A stretch of 64,000 nt of DNA from Epiperipatus broadwayi. Lineage: Eukaryota > Onychophora > Udeonychophora > Euonychophora > Peripatidae. Shown piece by piece: positions 1 through 9,683 of this stretch. Positions within the stretch are counted from its first letter, which is position 1; each line of letters begins with the position of its first letter. A program made the position numbers and the translations under genes. Below the pieces are notes generated by a model. The model ran no database searches and was not told the origin of the DNA. It worked only from the letters and a program-made list of their open reading frames with translations. The DNA is taken from contig JAQFVV010006198.1 in assembly GCA_028023455.1 (NCBI GenBank), positions 33,917,979 to 33,981,978 of the forward strand, given 5' to 3'.

Positions 1-134
1 AACTAATGTAAATGCTTTTTGCATGATGGAAAAAATGTCAAAATACTTCGTAATTAAACCCATAAATGCATTTAAAAAAAGATGTTTTTCGTCAAAAATG
101 TATTTAAGAATTTAATAAATATTTTGATATTTTA

Positions 135-602
135 AACCATTAAACATCACATGATCACCATTTCTTATGCTTGCTCATAACTGTTATTAAAACAGGCAAG
201 CATAAGAAATGATGATCATGTGATGTTTAGTGGTTCAATGCCAATCCTGCCTAATAGGATAATGGTGGCTATGGTTATTAAAAACCAAAGACAACAAAAT
301 GTAGGGATACTGAAATGAGTTCAGACCTATATGACTATATAAGCTAATGAGCTTGGATTGAAAATATTATTGTGTTTTCAATTTTATTCTCATAGTTTTG
401 TAGTTAAGTGGAGATAAAAGGTGGCTGTTGGAGGGTTGCATTAGATCCTAAGAACTAGGTGCAAAGCCACAAGCTAGAAACTACTCTGGGTATTAGATGA
501 GTAGGCACTAGATAGGGATTTTATGCACAAGCCTTCTGGCATCCATTGATTACTCTGGCTTGCACTGAGTGGCACTACTGTGTGGAGAGTTTTGCCTGTT
601 TA
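135..602. repeat. Foldback family F1, composite copy
   Basis: The left end is a near-perfect palindrome: CATCACATGATCACC with flanking bases at 141-171 is inverted at 197-229. It is followed by about 370 bp closely matched at 44560-44980. The right end (GGATTTTATGCACAAGCC to GAGAGTTTTGCCTG) is the half-arm shared by all F1 copies in this window. No coding capacity is seen. It behaves like a non-autonomous palindromic element; the class is unknown. Confidence 0.7.
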
Positions 603-931
603 TTTTGATATTTTCACAGCATGTTTGCAAAAATCTAAAAAAAAAAAAAACCTTTATACTAACACATGCATTTTATGTTGGATTATAAATAATTTCATAC
701 ATATTTTACCAAAAACATGTGATAATTCATACAATATGTAATTTTTATGGTGATTTTAGTGAAATATATATATATATTTAAAAAAAAAACCACAATTATT
801 ATACAAAATAGTTATTTATTTTTATTGAAATAATCACTTCTAGTAGATACATTTTTAAATAGTAGTATGTTAAATGTAAGTCATAATAAGGACAATATAT
901 ACATATTTGCAATCATTTTTTATATATATGC
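603..931. other. AT-rich spacer
   Basis: Only homopolymer A runs and a short TA microsatellite near 764-776 are seen. Nothing else can be supported. Confidence 0.6.
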
Positions 932-1011
932 TTTTTTTTTCATATGTCATAGCATCGGCCAGGAGGCGAACCCACAACCAACTACTTGCTTGCAAGGCAG
1001 CTGTAATAAAT
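932..1011 (-). repeat. tRNA-derived SINE, family S1, truncated
   Basis: Read on the minus strand it shows TTGCAAGCAAGTAGTTGG, then a B-box-like GGGTTCGCCTCC, then CCGATGCTATGAC and an A-rich end. It matches the copies at 1203, 17430, 27953 and 41682. The 5' A-box half is missing here. Confidence 0.6.
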
Positions 1012-1202
1012 TCAGTGCCAACTTATTTTAGGCTTTATTATTATTATTAATACTGTTATTAAATAAATATTTGAAAGCAAATTACATCTATACCTCGCTT
1101 AGCGCTTGTCCTTTATGTAAGAACTCATAGCAGCAATCATTATCCATTATTTTGAATTATAATTGATTATCCACTATAATGATCATAAAAAAAATATTGT
1201 TT

Positions 1203-1300
1203 TCCCATGCGTCACAGCATCGGCCAGGAAGCGAACCCGCCAACCCAGGACAACTGCTTGTAAGGCAGCCGCACCGACCTCTTGATCACCAACACTTGAC
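1203..1300 (-). repeat. tRNA-derived SINE, family S1
   Basis: The minus strand reads GTCAAGTGTTGGTGATCAAG (A-box-like side), GCTGCCTTACAAGCAGTTG, and a B-box-like GGGTTCGCTTCC (1227-1238), ending near CCGATGCTGTGAC. The order and spacing of A and B boxes fit an RNA polymerase III promoter of a tRNA-derived SINE. Confidence 0.65.
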
Positions 1301-1974
1301 TAAAAAAATTTTTTTAGTGGCCATTTGGTAGCTTTTTTGTAAGACTATGGTATCATAGGATAGCTATTAACATTATAAGTATAACAAAAGCAAAATTGCA
1401 ACTTTTACACTGCAACTGTATAGTATAGAATTTATTCGTAATACACAATGCAATATTAGTGCTGATTATAAATTTAAAATATAATTAATGCATGTATAGC
1501 ACAAAATTTTATTTAATTTTCATCTAGCGTCTTCACAAGGTAATCTGTTCTTCAATAATAATGATTTTCAATGTTAATGATTGCAAAACCCAAAAAGAAA
1601 GTGTTTTATTCAGTATAATAAATATTCAAAATTATATTTTAATGATATACAACAACCAAATACATTAATACCTTATTAAATTTTAACATGTGTACATTAG
1701 TTTAAAAACTATACATTGTATTTATTCATTTCTATGGTTTAAGATTTTTACTAGCAGTACTTTGTTTGTGACAAAAATAATGCATCATATTGTAATTTAG
1801 TTATCGTAATTGTTATTTTGAAAAAAAAAAAGACTTCATAATAATGAACTTTGTAGGATCAAAAATTACTAAATATAAATTAAAAATAACACAATCTATT
1901 TGCCTGATTTTAAAATATATAAAAATGTAGAAATGAAAAAAAATGAAAATTTTATTCAGCATAAAACTGTTAAT
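1301..1974. other. AT-rich spacer
   Basis: No coding signal, palindrome or SINE box is seen. Confidence 0.5.
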
Positions 1975-2220
1975 GTATATTGCTTACAATAACTGCCTTC
2001 ATATACACTTTAATGCAATTTTTTTTAATAATTCCTTTATTTTCCTGACAGTTTCAACTGTTCTGCAGTTTTCATCAGAATGATTTTACTCTCCTCTGGT
2101 TAAAATCGCTCTGATGAAGACTGCAGGACAGTTGAAACTGTCAGGAAAATAAAGGAATAATTAAAAAAATTTTGCTTTAAAGTGTATATGAAGGGAGTTA
2201 TTATAAGCAATATATATGAA
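1975..2220. repeat. Foldback element F2
   Basis: Two arms of about 105 bp (about 1975-2088 and 2100-2218) are inverted copies sharing TCCTGACAGTTTCAACTGT and CATATACACTTTAA. They are separated by a loop of about 12 bp. A partial relative lies near 20955-21040 (CAGCTGACAGTTTTGACTG). An open frame across the right arm is a by-product of the palindrome. Confidence 0.7.
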
Positions 2221-2482
2221 TATATAAAGAAATGCAAATAAAGTAAAAGGAGAAAAATAAGAACTGTTAATGTAAATGTATTTTCGGTTTTAAAAAAACA
2301 TGCAAATTGCATATGAATAAACTGAAAAAGATTCATACCTTTAATATTTATTTAAATAGTTCATCTGCACCAATCAAAAAATATTTAAGTCATTTCAAAG
2401 AACATGTCTCCCACACTTAATAAAATGTGCCATCTCATGGTAAAAAAAATGCCACAGCTAACATATTTGTATATAAAATCTT

Positions 2483-2652
2483 TACATCACATGATCATTC
2501 TTATGTTTACACAGATGTTTGCACAGAGGCTAAATTCTTTATGCAGTAGTGCCACTAAGTGCAAGTCACAGGAATCAGTGGATGCATCCATTGGTTATTC
2601 TGACTTTCACTGAGTGGCGCTACTGTATGGAGAGTTTAGCCTCTGTGTAAAA
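2483..2652. repeat. Foldback family F1, short copy
   Basis: The arms GCAGTAGTGCCACTAAGTGC and, inverted, CACTGAGTGGCGCTACTGTA meet at TGGATGCATCCA (about 2580-2592). The outer ends are CACAGAGGCTAAA and its inverse TTTAGCCTCTGTG. The left flank keeps the ACATCACATGATCA end shared with other F1 copies. Confidence 0.7.
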
Positions 2653-3207
2653 TAATCTTTATCTAGATATGTATAGAATATATTGTAAAAAAATATTACA
2701 ATATGCCAACACAGAATGCATTAGATACTTTTTTTTTAATACATCAGAAATTTTTTTATTTAAGTTAATTGCGATTAGGTTTTGGCAGTGTACAGTATGA
2801 TAATTTTGCTACTCTTACGTTAATGATAAATAACACGTCTTTATGATCAATTAAATAAATTATTATTAACATTTGTAATTCTAAATAATTTCATATAAGT
2901 AACATAATATAGTAGTACAAATTTGTAAAAAAATAAAACTCCAGTATGAATTTTTTTTTCAGATCAACGAGAAACAATTGTGCGGAAGAATACAAAAATT
3001 GTTAACTGGTAATTTACGTTCACTTTCTCATCCATTTTGCTGCAGTTTTGGACAGCTAAAAGACATTTTTTTCTAGTGATTCGGTTTAAAAGTTTATATC
3101 TACGTATCTTTTCAACGATAAACATGACTGCAGCTAATAATTTCATCAAAATGGATATCTTAAGTCGACTGGAAAGAGAAAGAATTCATGATATCTGTTC
3201 TTCTATG
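2653..3207. other. AT-rich spacer
   Basis: The short overlapping open frames on both strands have no family resemblance. I see no feature here. Confidence 0.5.
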
Positions 3208-3212
3208 GGTTT
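3208..3212. other. Target-site duplication GGTTT, left
   Basis: These five bases directly precede the left LTR and recur at 8682-8686 immediately after the right LTR. A 5-bp duplication fits Gypsy integrases and fixes the element edges. Confidence 0.85.
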
Positions 3213-3786
3213 TGCTATGTTCAGACTCTAATTACATACAGCAACTTATTCTGTTTTTGCGAACATGTACTAGCATATATAGTTTTAAAGAAAAGACCTC
3301 TCAGAGTGACAGTCAGGTTAAACTATTTAATAACAATTTGGAAAAGGTTACAGAGTATAATTAGTTACAACGAATTATGGTAATCAAAAAAGTATACAAA
3401 ATTTTACATAAGTAATTTTACCGTACTTTTATCTGTGTCCTTAGGCTTACTAATAAATAATAATATAGACCGAGTTGGCCTTTAAAGTTGCCTAGATCCC
3501 TCCTTTGTACCTTCAGCGGACATTCACTGGGTAAGAAAAGCCAGTCCAGGTCCTTCTTCTGATTTAGAGTGTCCGATCTTCAGCACCAGATATCTTTTAT
3601 AGTTAGTTCCCCTTCCAGACTGTGAGCATAGGATTCTGTGGACATTCTCCCATTGGTCATTTATATCCATAACTATTCCTATTGGTTTGCAGTGCTACAT
3701 GCTCAATCCGGTTTAAAATTCATGCTCGATCTGAGCAAGTCTATACAACTTGTGTGCATGTGATTTGATTAGCGCAGCACACAGCA
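3213..3786 (-). repeat. 3' LTR of Gypsy element
   Basis: On the plus strand it begins TGCTATGTTC and ends CACACAGCA, giving TG...CA ends with a TGCT/AGCA inverted terminus. It matches 8107-8681 along its length apart from a few substitutions and small indels (for example GTGTGCATGTG here against GTGTCACGTG there). Confidence 0.95.
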
Positions 3787-3804
3787 CTATCCCCCACTAC
3801 TCCT
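3787..3804 (-). other. Polypurine tract
   Basis: Immediately upstream of the 3' LTR on the minus strand is the purine-rich AGGAGTAGTGGGGGATAG. This is the expected site for plus-strand DNA priming in LTR retrotransposons. Confidence 0.7.
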
Positions 3805-4162
3805 GAGAAAAGCCTGCTTCTCTGGAGTCACACATATTCTTTTAATAGTCTATTTCTTCATTCAATAGTAAGTATCAAATTCGTTTTTTGGCTTTCAGTA
3901 TCACTTAGTAAACTACTATTATTGCTTATTTTACAAATGTTCTTTAATAAATAACACAATTCCCATGCGGCCAAAATCCCGTTATTTAATTATACCGAGT
4001 TGCATCAGACAAAACGGATCCGTAAAAATAAAATTTATGTATATAGTCAAAATTTGCATGCGTAGTTCATTTAAAATTTAAAACAAATAAAACAAACAAA
4101 TGCTTACACTAGAGTTAATTTTAAGCATGCCATTCTACTGCTGGTTTGTTACCATTTATTAA
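3805..4162. other. Non-coding 3' region of the Gypsy element
   Basis: It lies between the end of the integrase frame and the polypurine tract. No envelope-like or other open frame is seen. Confidence 0.6.
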
Positions 4163-5701
4163 CTAGTGACATATATAGTCTTGTAAATAGGCAGGTGGGT
4201 GACGTTTACGACGGAGTCTGTTTTCTTCATGATCGCCAGTCGCATTCAATCCAGGATGCTGTATCATGGTTTCCTCTGGAACTCCCGCTGTTTCATCACC
4301 TAACTCTATGAGGTCTTCTGCACCGTGTTTATTAATGACATTTTGATTTTCGAGTGGATCTTCATCTAGAGTTTCTATATTGTAGTCGAAATTCACTTCT
4401 GTCCAGTTTTTCCGGACATGATTTATGTGTCGATGGTAGCTTGCTCCCGAGTTGGTTTTTATTTCAATGATTTGGTCTGAAATAATCCTGGTTATTACAC
4501 CTTCTGTCCACATCTTGCGTAGTGTATCGCACATCCATACATTATCTCCGGCAGCATAAGTATTTTTCATAATTGGTGGCGATTTTCCATGATCAGGCAT
4601 CAGAATGGTCAGCTTGTTACGCAGTTTTCTGCCCATCAATATTTCAGCTGGTGATTTCCCAGTAGATGTGGTGGGCATAATGTGTTGGTGCAGTATTGCA
4701 ATGTTTAGCGCCTCGGATAGGTTGGTTTTATTTAATCTATTTAATACTAGTTTCAAATGTTGTACCGCCTTTTCCGCGATTCCATTGGATTCCGGGTGAT
4801 ACGGAGGAGAACGGATGTGATTTATTCCCCACTCTTCCACAAATGATTTGAATTCGTCGGAAGTAAAAGCAGTCCCATTGTCGGAAACCAAGACTTCTGG
4901 TGATCCCTGGTGTGCGAATATTTCGCTTAAAATACGAATTGTTTCTGCAGAACTAGTATTTTTGGCAATCTTGTATTCTGCCCATTTTGAGCCAGCATCT
5001 ATCAACACTAAAATCATTTTGCCATTTATTGGTCCAGCATGGTCTATGTGGACCCGGCTCCAAGGTTTATCCGTTTTGGGCCACGGTGTAAATTTCTTTG
5101 GAGGTATGTTTACGGTTGATTGGCAGGATTTACATTTTTTAATGAACATTTCTATGTCCATACCCATGCCCAGCCAATACACATAACTGCGGGCTAGAGC
5201 TTTTGCGCGAACGACCCCTGGATGCCCTTGATGCAACATTTCTAATATCTTAGAACGACCGCCGGGTGGAACCAATACTTTATCTGCAATTACTATGCAT
5301 CCCTTTAATGTCGACAGCTGCTGACGCATATTCCATAATGACCTATGTAAATAATGTGGTCGTTTGTTAGGCCATCCTTTCGTAATCCAGTTTACCAGTG
5401 CCTGGTATCCAGCTGTTTCTTGAGTCCATCTGGCTATAGTGTTGCTATTTATAATTTCCAGCTTCCAATGGTCCAAGTAATTTACGTCTACTTCGGTGTC
5501 CGTTTCCTCTGTTACATCTGGTATGCGTGAAAGCGCGTCCGCATGTTGAATTTGACTACCTTTCTGATGTACGAGTTCGTAATCGTATGCAGACAGTAAA
5601 TTATACCAGCGAATCATTCGCGAGCTCAAATGGTCAGGGGCGGCTTTTTTATTGGCGAATATCCCCAACAATGGACGGTGGTCTGTTATTATTTTAACTG
5701 A
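4163..5701 (-). CDS. Gypsy pol, RNase H C-terminus and integrase
   Basis: This continues the RT frame after an in-frame TGA at 5702-5704. The first residues finish the RNase H region (TDHRPLLGIF, then HADALSRIP). Counting from the first Met (5671), the integrase zinc-binding HHCC is H147/H150 and C180/C183. The catalytic triad is D210 (VHIDHAGP), D264 (SDNGTAF) and E300 (NGIAEKAVQ), giving a DD35E spacing, so all key residues are present. The tail after about residue 370 is the variable C-terminal domain; it ends QDYICH. The product would insert the element's cDNA into the nucleus. Translation as part of a single gag-pol polyprotein is inferred from the shared reading frame. Confidence 0.92.
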   Translation of the reverse strand, partial: SVKIITDHRPLLGIFANKKAAPDHLSSRMIRWYNLLSAYDYELVHQKGSQIQHADALSRIPDVTEETDTEVDVNYLDHWKLEIINSNTIARWTQETAGYQALVNWITKGWPNKRPHYLHRSLWNMRQQLSTLKGCIVIADKVLVPPGGRSKILEMLHQGHPGVVRAKALARSYVYWLGMGMDIEMFIKKCKSCQSTVNIPPKKFTPWPKTDKPWSRVHIDHAGPINGKMILVLIDAGSKWAEYKIAKNTSSAETIRILSEIFAHQGSPEVLVSDNGTAFTSDEFKSFVEEWGINHIRSPPYHPESNGIAEKAVQHLKLVLNRLNKTNLSEALNIAILHQHIMPTTSTGKSPAEILMGRKLRNKLTILMPDHGKSPPIMKNTYAAGDNVWMCDTLRKMWTEGVITRIISDQIIEIKTNSGASYHRHINHVRKNWTEVNFDYNIETLDEDPLENQNVINKHGAEDLIELGDETAGVPEETMIQHPGLNATGDHEENRLRRKRHPPAYLQDYICH

Positions 5702-6829
5702 TCAGCCGTAAATGTATTGGTGGAATTTCCGAACTGCTGTTACAATGGCCAATGCCTCCTTGTCCAATTGGCTGTAATTTTTTTCAGCTTTTGACAACGT
5801 TCTAGACATGTATGCTATTGGGCATTCGCTATTCTGTGACAGATGACTGAGTACCGCCCCAATTCCGTATTCGGATGCGTCCGTTGTTAATGTGATGTCG
5901 AGGCTACTGTTATAATGTACTAACAAGTGGTTTGACGTTAGCAGTGCTTTCGTTTTCTGAAAAGCGCTCTCTTGCGGGTTCTTCCAACACCATCGTTGAT
6001 TTTTGCAAAGTAACTCGTACAAAGGTGTGGCTACATGTGCTTTTCCCTTCAGAAAATTTTCGAAAAAATTAACCAATCCTAAGAAAGCCTGCAGTTCTTT
6101 GACGTTTTTGGGCTTTGGTGCATTTATGATAGCTTTAATTTTATCCGGATGGGGTCTAACGCCAGTGCTTGATATGATGTGGCCTAAAAACTTTATTTCT
6201 TTAGCACACCAAATACATTTTTGCATGTTTAGCTTTGCACCAAAATTCTCTAGCCATTCGCAAACTTCGTCTAATCTAATTTGTAATTCTGCTTCGGATT
6301 CCGCTGTTACCAGAATGTCGTCAAAATATGGCGTTGTTCCTTTCAGTCCCTCCAACAGCGTGTCTATTTTAGCTTGAAAAGCGTTCAGGGCGATTTTTAC
6401 GCCGAAAGGTAAGCGATTATAATTATACAATCCCTTGTGTGTTGTTATGGTAAGGAGCGCCGCTGTTTCCTTTGTCACTGGAATCTGATGAAAAGCGGCA
6501 TTTAAATCTAACTTTGCGAAAAAATTTGCGCCTTCCAATCCAGCTAATATCTCTCTAACAATTGGAACAGGATATGGGCTTTTGGCAATACTTTTGTTTA
6601 CAGTTAGTCTGTAGTCCCCGCATATTCGGACTTGTCCGTTTTGTTTTGCAACGATCACTATAGGAGTAGCCCATTCTGAGTCTTCGACTGGAGTCAACAC
6701 ACCTTTCTTTATCATGTCCTCTAAAGCTTCTTCAACTCGTGATTTCATAGCAAAAGGTATTTTCCTAGGCTTGCAGTGAACTGCTTTTGCGCCTTTGCAA
6801 AGCTCAATTTCCACGGCTGTCGTAGTGAT
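5702..6829 (-). CDS. Gypsy pol, reverse transcriptase and RNase H
   Basis: This open stretch lies between two in-frame TGA codons (6830-6832 and 5702-5704), in the same frame as Gag-protease and integrase. Residues counted from 6814: RT motif KLDLNAAFHQIP with catalytic D103; RLPFGVK near 134; active site YFDD at 163-166 followed by ILVT; LGHIISS near 210. RNase H begins around 305 with TTDASEYGIGAVLSH (D312) and continues through SRTLSKAEKNYSQLDKEA (E353) to HQYIYG, where the stop falls. The enzyme would copy element RNA into DNA and degrade the RNA strand. There is no separate start codon of note; the frame simply resumes after the stop, so it depends on the upstream frame. Confidence 0.92.
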   Translation of the reverse strand: MTTTAVEIELCKGAKAVHCKPRKIPFAMKSRVEEALEDMIKKGVLTPVEDSEWATPIVIVAKQNGQVRICGDYRLTVNKSIAKSPYPVPIVREILAGLEGANFFAKLDLNAAFHQIPVTKETAALLTITTHKGLYNYNRLPFGVKIALNAFQAKIDTLLEGLKGTTPYFDDILVTAESEAELQIRLDEVCEWLENFGAKLNMQKCIWCAKEIKFLGHIISSTGVRPHPDKIKAIINAPKPKNVKELQAFLGLVNFFENFLKGKAHVATPLYELLCKNQRWCWKNPQESAFQKTKALLTSNHLLVHYNSSLDITLTTDASEYGIGAVLSHLSQNSECPIAYMSRTLSKAEKNYSQLDKEALAIVTAVRKFHQYIYG

Positions 6830-8020
6830 TCATCCCTGTTCTTCGGTAAACAGTTTAGGGAATTTAAGTTTTATTTCCCTTTCGATGTTAATTTTGTTTA
6901 CCATACAGATCTTAATGCCTAACGGGGTAAACCATTCCCTACCTAATAAGGGTGCTATATTGCCCTTGACAATATATAGGTTTAGTTTTTTCCGGCGATT
7001 GTTTATGGCTACCATAACCTCTACTACTCCGACTATTTGAATAGGATTCCCATTTGCATCATTTGCCTTGAGTTCTGTTTTAGCTACTCTTGGCTGGTTT
7101 TTAACGTTTTTATTTATCTCGGACCAATCCCTTTGCGATATGATGGACACCCCAGCTCCGCTGTCTATCTCCATTTCTATAGCTTTGTTACATATCTCTA
7201 CTGCTAACATTATTTGTTGACAGCTTTTGGTCTCTGCCTTATTTATTTCGGTATAACGTTCCGATTTGGCATATCTGTTTACTGGGGATTTGTCATTCGC
7301 TCTAGTTCTATTTTTAGTACGGCAAACTTTCGCCAGGTGTCCAACTCTCCTGCATTTATTACATTTTGCATTTTTCCAGCTGCATTCACGTGCAATGTGT
7401 CCAATTTTGCCGCAGCGATAACATTCAGTTTTCGAGTTTGGTAGCTCTTCTGTTTTGCTTATTGAAGTTTGTTTCATAGCATCCAGGTTAGCTTGTTGGA
7501 ATTCTTTGGAGCTGCTTATAACTAGTTCGTGGGACATCCCTCTTTTGATAGCCTCGGAATACGTCAGATCTGGGATGGCCAATAGTTGTTGACGTAATTT
7601 GTCATCGCTCATCCCCCATAAAAACTGATCTAATAGTGCTTCTTCTAGGTCTACATAAGCACACTTTCGTGCCAAATCTCTTAAGGTGGTATCAAAATCT
7701 CTACACTTTTCTCCCTTTATTTGGCGTCTGTTGCGCAAGTGTAGGCGAGCAATGTGTTTTGACGGTTCTGGGCTAAAATGGTTATTCAGCTGCCCAACTA
7801 GATCGGAGTACAATAGTTTTTCCGGTTCTTCGGGTCCGCATAATTGGTTTGCAACTTCAATTACACCTGGTCCACCGAAAAGTAATAGTGTGGCTACTTT
7901 AGTTACGTCATCTTTGATTTTGTTAACAATGAAATAATATTCAATACATTTTGTATATTGGGGCCACTCGGAAGGACTATTAACATCGAATTCACAAATA
8001 CCTGGCTGAGTTGTAGCCAT
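6830..8020 (-). CDS. Gypsy gag with protease
   Basis: This is a 396-residue frame starting MATTQPGICEFD. Residues 10-165 are a retrotransposon Gag capsid-like region (EWPQYTKCIEYYF, DFDTTLRDLARKC, DQFLWGMSDDKLRQQLL). Two CCHC zinc knuckles follow: C200-C203-H208-C213 and C220-C223-H228-C233 (both CX2CX4HX4C). An aspartic protease has its active site at D286-S-G (EIDSGAGVSII) and the distal LLGREW at 358-363. The frame ends at TGA 6830-6832 with the RT frame directly continuing. The start lies 66 bp inside the primer-binding site. An ATG in a different frame at about 8085 is a poorer choice because it lacks the Gag sequence. Confidence 0.93.
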   Translation of the reverse strand: MATTQPGICEFDVNSPSEWPQYTKCIEYYFIVNKIKDDVTKVATLLLFGGPGVIEVANQLCGPEEPEKLLYSDLVGQLNNHFSPEPSKHIARLHLRNRRQIKGEKCRDFDTTLRDLARKCAYVDLEEALLDQFLWGMSDDKLRQQLLAIPDLTYSEAIKRGMSHELVISSSKEFQQANLDAMKQTSISKTEELPNSKTECYRCGKIGHIARECSWKNAKCNKCRRVGHLAKVCRTKNRTRANDKSPVNRYAKSERYTEINKAETKSCQQIMLAVEICNKAIEMEIDSGAGVSIISQRDWSEINKNVKNQPRVAKTELKANDANGNPIQIVGVVEVMVAINNRRKKLNLYIVKGNIAPLLGREWFTPLGIKICMVNKINIEREIKLKFPKLFTEEQG

Positions 8021-8085
8021 CTTCCTTGGTAACTAACTATTGACACCTTTTCTCTTTTTAGTTTAACCACTTTGTCCTCTTTCAA

Positions 8086-8100
8086 CTATCAACTGCGCCA
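8086..8100 (-). other. Primer-binding site, tRNA-Ser-like
   Basis: Six bases inside the 5' LTR on the minus strand is TGGCGCAGTTGATAG. TGG pairs with the tRNA CCA end, and TGGCGCAGT matches the 3' ends of serine tRNAs as used by 17.6/297-type Gypsy elements. The tRNA identity is inferred from memory of that family. Confidence 0.7.
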
Positions 8101-8106
8101 ATTGTA

Positions 8107-8681
8107 TGCTATGTTCGGACTCTAATTACATACAGCAACTTATTCTGTTTTTGCGAACATGTACTAGCATATATAGTTTTAAAGAAAATAACTCTCAGAG
8201 TGACAGTCAGGTTAAACTATTTAATAACAATTTGGAAAAGGTTACAGAGTATAATTAGTTACAACGAATTATGGTAATCAAAAAAGTATACAAAATTTTA
8301 CATAAGTAATTTTACCGTACTTTTATCTGTGTCCTTAGGCTTACTAATAAATAATAATATAGACCGAGTTGGCCTTTAAAGTCACCTAGATCCCTCCTTT
8401 GTATCTTCAGCGGGGATTCACTGGGTAAGAAAAGCCAGTCCAGGTCCTTCTTCTGATTTAGAGTGTCCGATCTTCAGCACCAGATATCTTTTATAGTTAG
8501 TTCCCCTTCCAGACTGTGAGCATAGGATTCTGTGGACATTCTCCCCCATTGGTCATTTATATCCATAACTATTCCTATTGGTTTGCAGTGCTACATGCTC
8601 AATCCGGTTTAAAATTCATGCTCGATCTGAGCAAGTCTATACAACTTGTGTCACGTGATTTGATTAGCGCAGCACACAGCA
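8107..8681 (-). repeat. 5' LTR of Gypsy element
   Basis: It begins TGCTATGTTC and ends CACACAGCA on the plus strand, matching 3213-3786. It carries promoter and polyadenylation functions by family analogy; I could not place a convincing TATA box. Confidence 0.95.
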
Positions 8682-8686
8682 GGTTT
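8682..8686. other. Target-site duplication GGTTT, right
   Basis: The partner of 3208-3212. Confidence 0.85.
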
Positions 8687-9130
8687 ATCCACATTTACCG
8701 TCGCCATTATTTTTAAAATCAAAGGCAAAATAGAACAAAGTGCTCAAACCATCGTAAATAAAGCCAAACTTTTTAAAATCATGACATCCATATAAGAAGC
8801 ATGTCAAATTCTAAACTTTTTCTGTAGATCCTCAGCCATCATCTAGTGCACCCCCCCCCCAAAAAAAAAGAATATCATCAAAGGGTTTATAACGCAACAA
8901 AGGACATTAACACAAACAATTCATGTTCCAAAAAAATTAAATAATTATTATCGATGAATGGATTACCAGAAAGAACAATTTTAAGATGTGTTTTACATAG
9001 ATTTCAGTTGCGTTAATATACATATTTATTTTAAGTGCATACTTGCATAATACGCATAACACAGTTTACACAAAATATAATGTGCATTAAGAGCGTTTTT
9101 TAAATTACTATATATACTAGCTCAAGTTGT
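8687..9130. other. Spacer with poly-C/poly-A tract
   Basis: A run of C then A at about 8851-8869 is the only structure; similar tracts recur at 18.1, 39.1, 40.4 and 43.0 kb. Confidence 0.5.
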
Positions 9131-9144
9131 TCACAGCTTGCAAT

Positions 9145-9669
9145 ATATAAGGGATTTGAACATAGACTTTCAAGCACCTTTCAACCATATGCACTATCTC
9201 ATACACTAATACACATGACCAGCCACATGTAGAAAAGACAAATAATCACCAATATATATATTTTATGCTGAACCAGCACTCATCAGCTGGTCAAAATTAT
9301 CACTCTCTCACACTTATATGTAATCAGTGCTCAGTTTATAGTAAGATGACAAATTTTCATACTTTATTGGACAGACTTCAATCTACTCCATTTTTCAGAT
9401 TTTGAATAGTATGGATGGCTGAAGAGTTGGAGTAGATTGAAGCCTGAGCATTGATTATATATATATGTGTGTGTGGGAGATAATAATCTGTACCAACTGA
9501 GCACAAAATAGGTATATTGGTGATTATTTATCTTTTCTACATGTGTGTGGTCATGTGTATCAGTTGTATGAGATAGTGTGGATAGTTGAAGGGAGATTGA
9601 AAGTCTGTATTCAAATCCTTATATTTATAATTAAGCTCCAGGTATATGAAAACGCCAGTATTTCAAACA
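9145..9669. repeat. Palindromic tRNA-headed SINE, copy 1
   Basis: Arms of about 150 bp (9150-9300 and 9470-9625) are inverted copies. The left arm opens GGGATTTGAACATAGACTTTC and the right arm closes with the reverse, an arrangement resembling a B box (GAGTTCAAATCC type) in each arm. It is flanked by TCACAGCTTGCAAT (9131-9144) and TCACAGCTTGGAAT (9670-9683), a target duplication with one mismatch. The loop holds a short TA/TG microsatellite near 9455-9475. Confidence 0.7.
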
Positions 9670-9683
9670 TCACAGCTTGGAAT

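Larger units (their letters stand above)
3213..8681 (-). mobile_element. Gypsy-type LTR retrotransposon, near full length
   Basis: This is a 5.47-kb element read on the minus strand: 5' LTR at 8107-8681, primer-binding site at 8086-8100, gag-pol frame 8020-4163, polypurine tract at 3787-3804, and 3' LTR at 3213-3786. It is flanked by a 5-bp target duplication GGTTT (3208-3212 and 8682-8686). Domain order (Gag, CCHC knuckles, protease, RT, RNase H, integrase) is that of Ty3/Gypsy elements; the integrase and RNase H wording recalls Mag or K02A2.6-like clades, but the clade is inferred. No envelope frame is seen. The LTRs differ at only about ten sites by eye, so insertion was fairly recent. Two in-frame TGA codons make this copy formally defective. 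Confidence 0.95.

Noticed and set aside
3037-3231. Overlapping 61-64 residue frames on both strands just outside the left LTR
   Set aside because: They run into the LTR boundary, overlap each other and show no family features.
6003-6377. 124-residue plus-strand open frame
   Set aside because: It is antisense to the RT domain of the Gypsy element; the minus strand has all RT motifs. The same applies to plus-strand frames at 4605-5186, 6795-7444 and 7686-7937.
7903-8085. 60-residue minus-strand frame overlapping the gag start
   Set aside because: It is out of frame with Gag and has no Gag sequence. The 8020 start gives the expected N-terminus.
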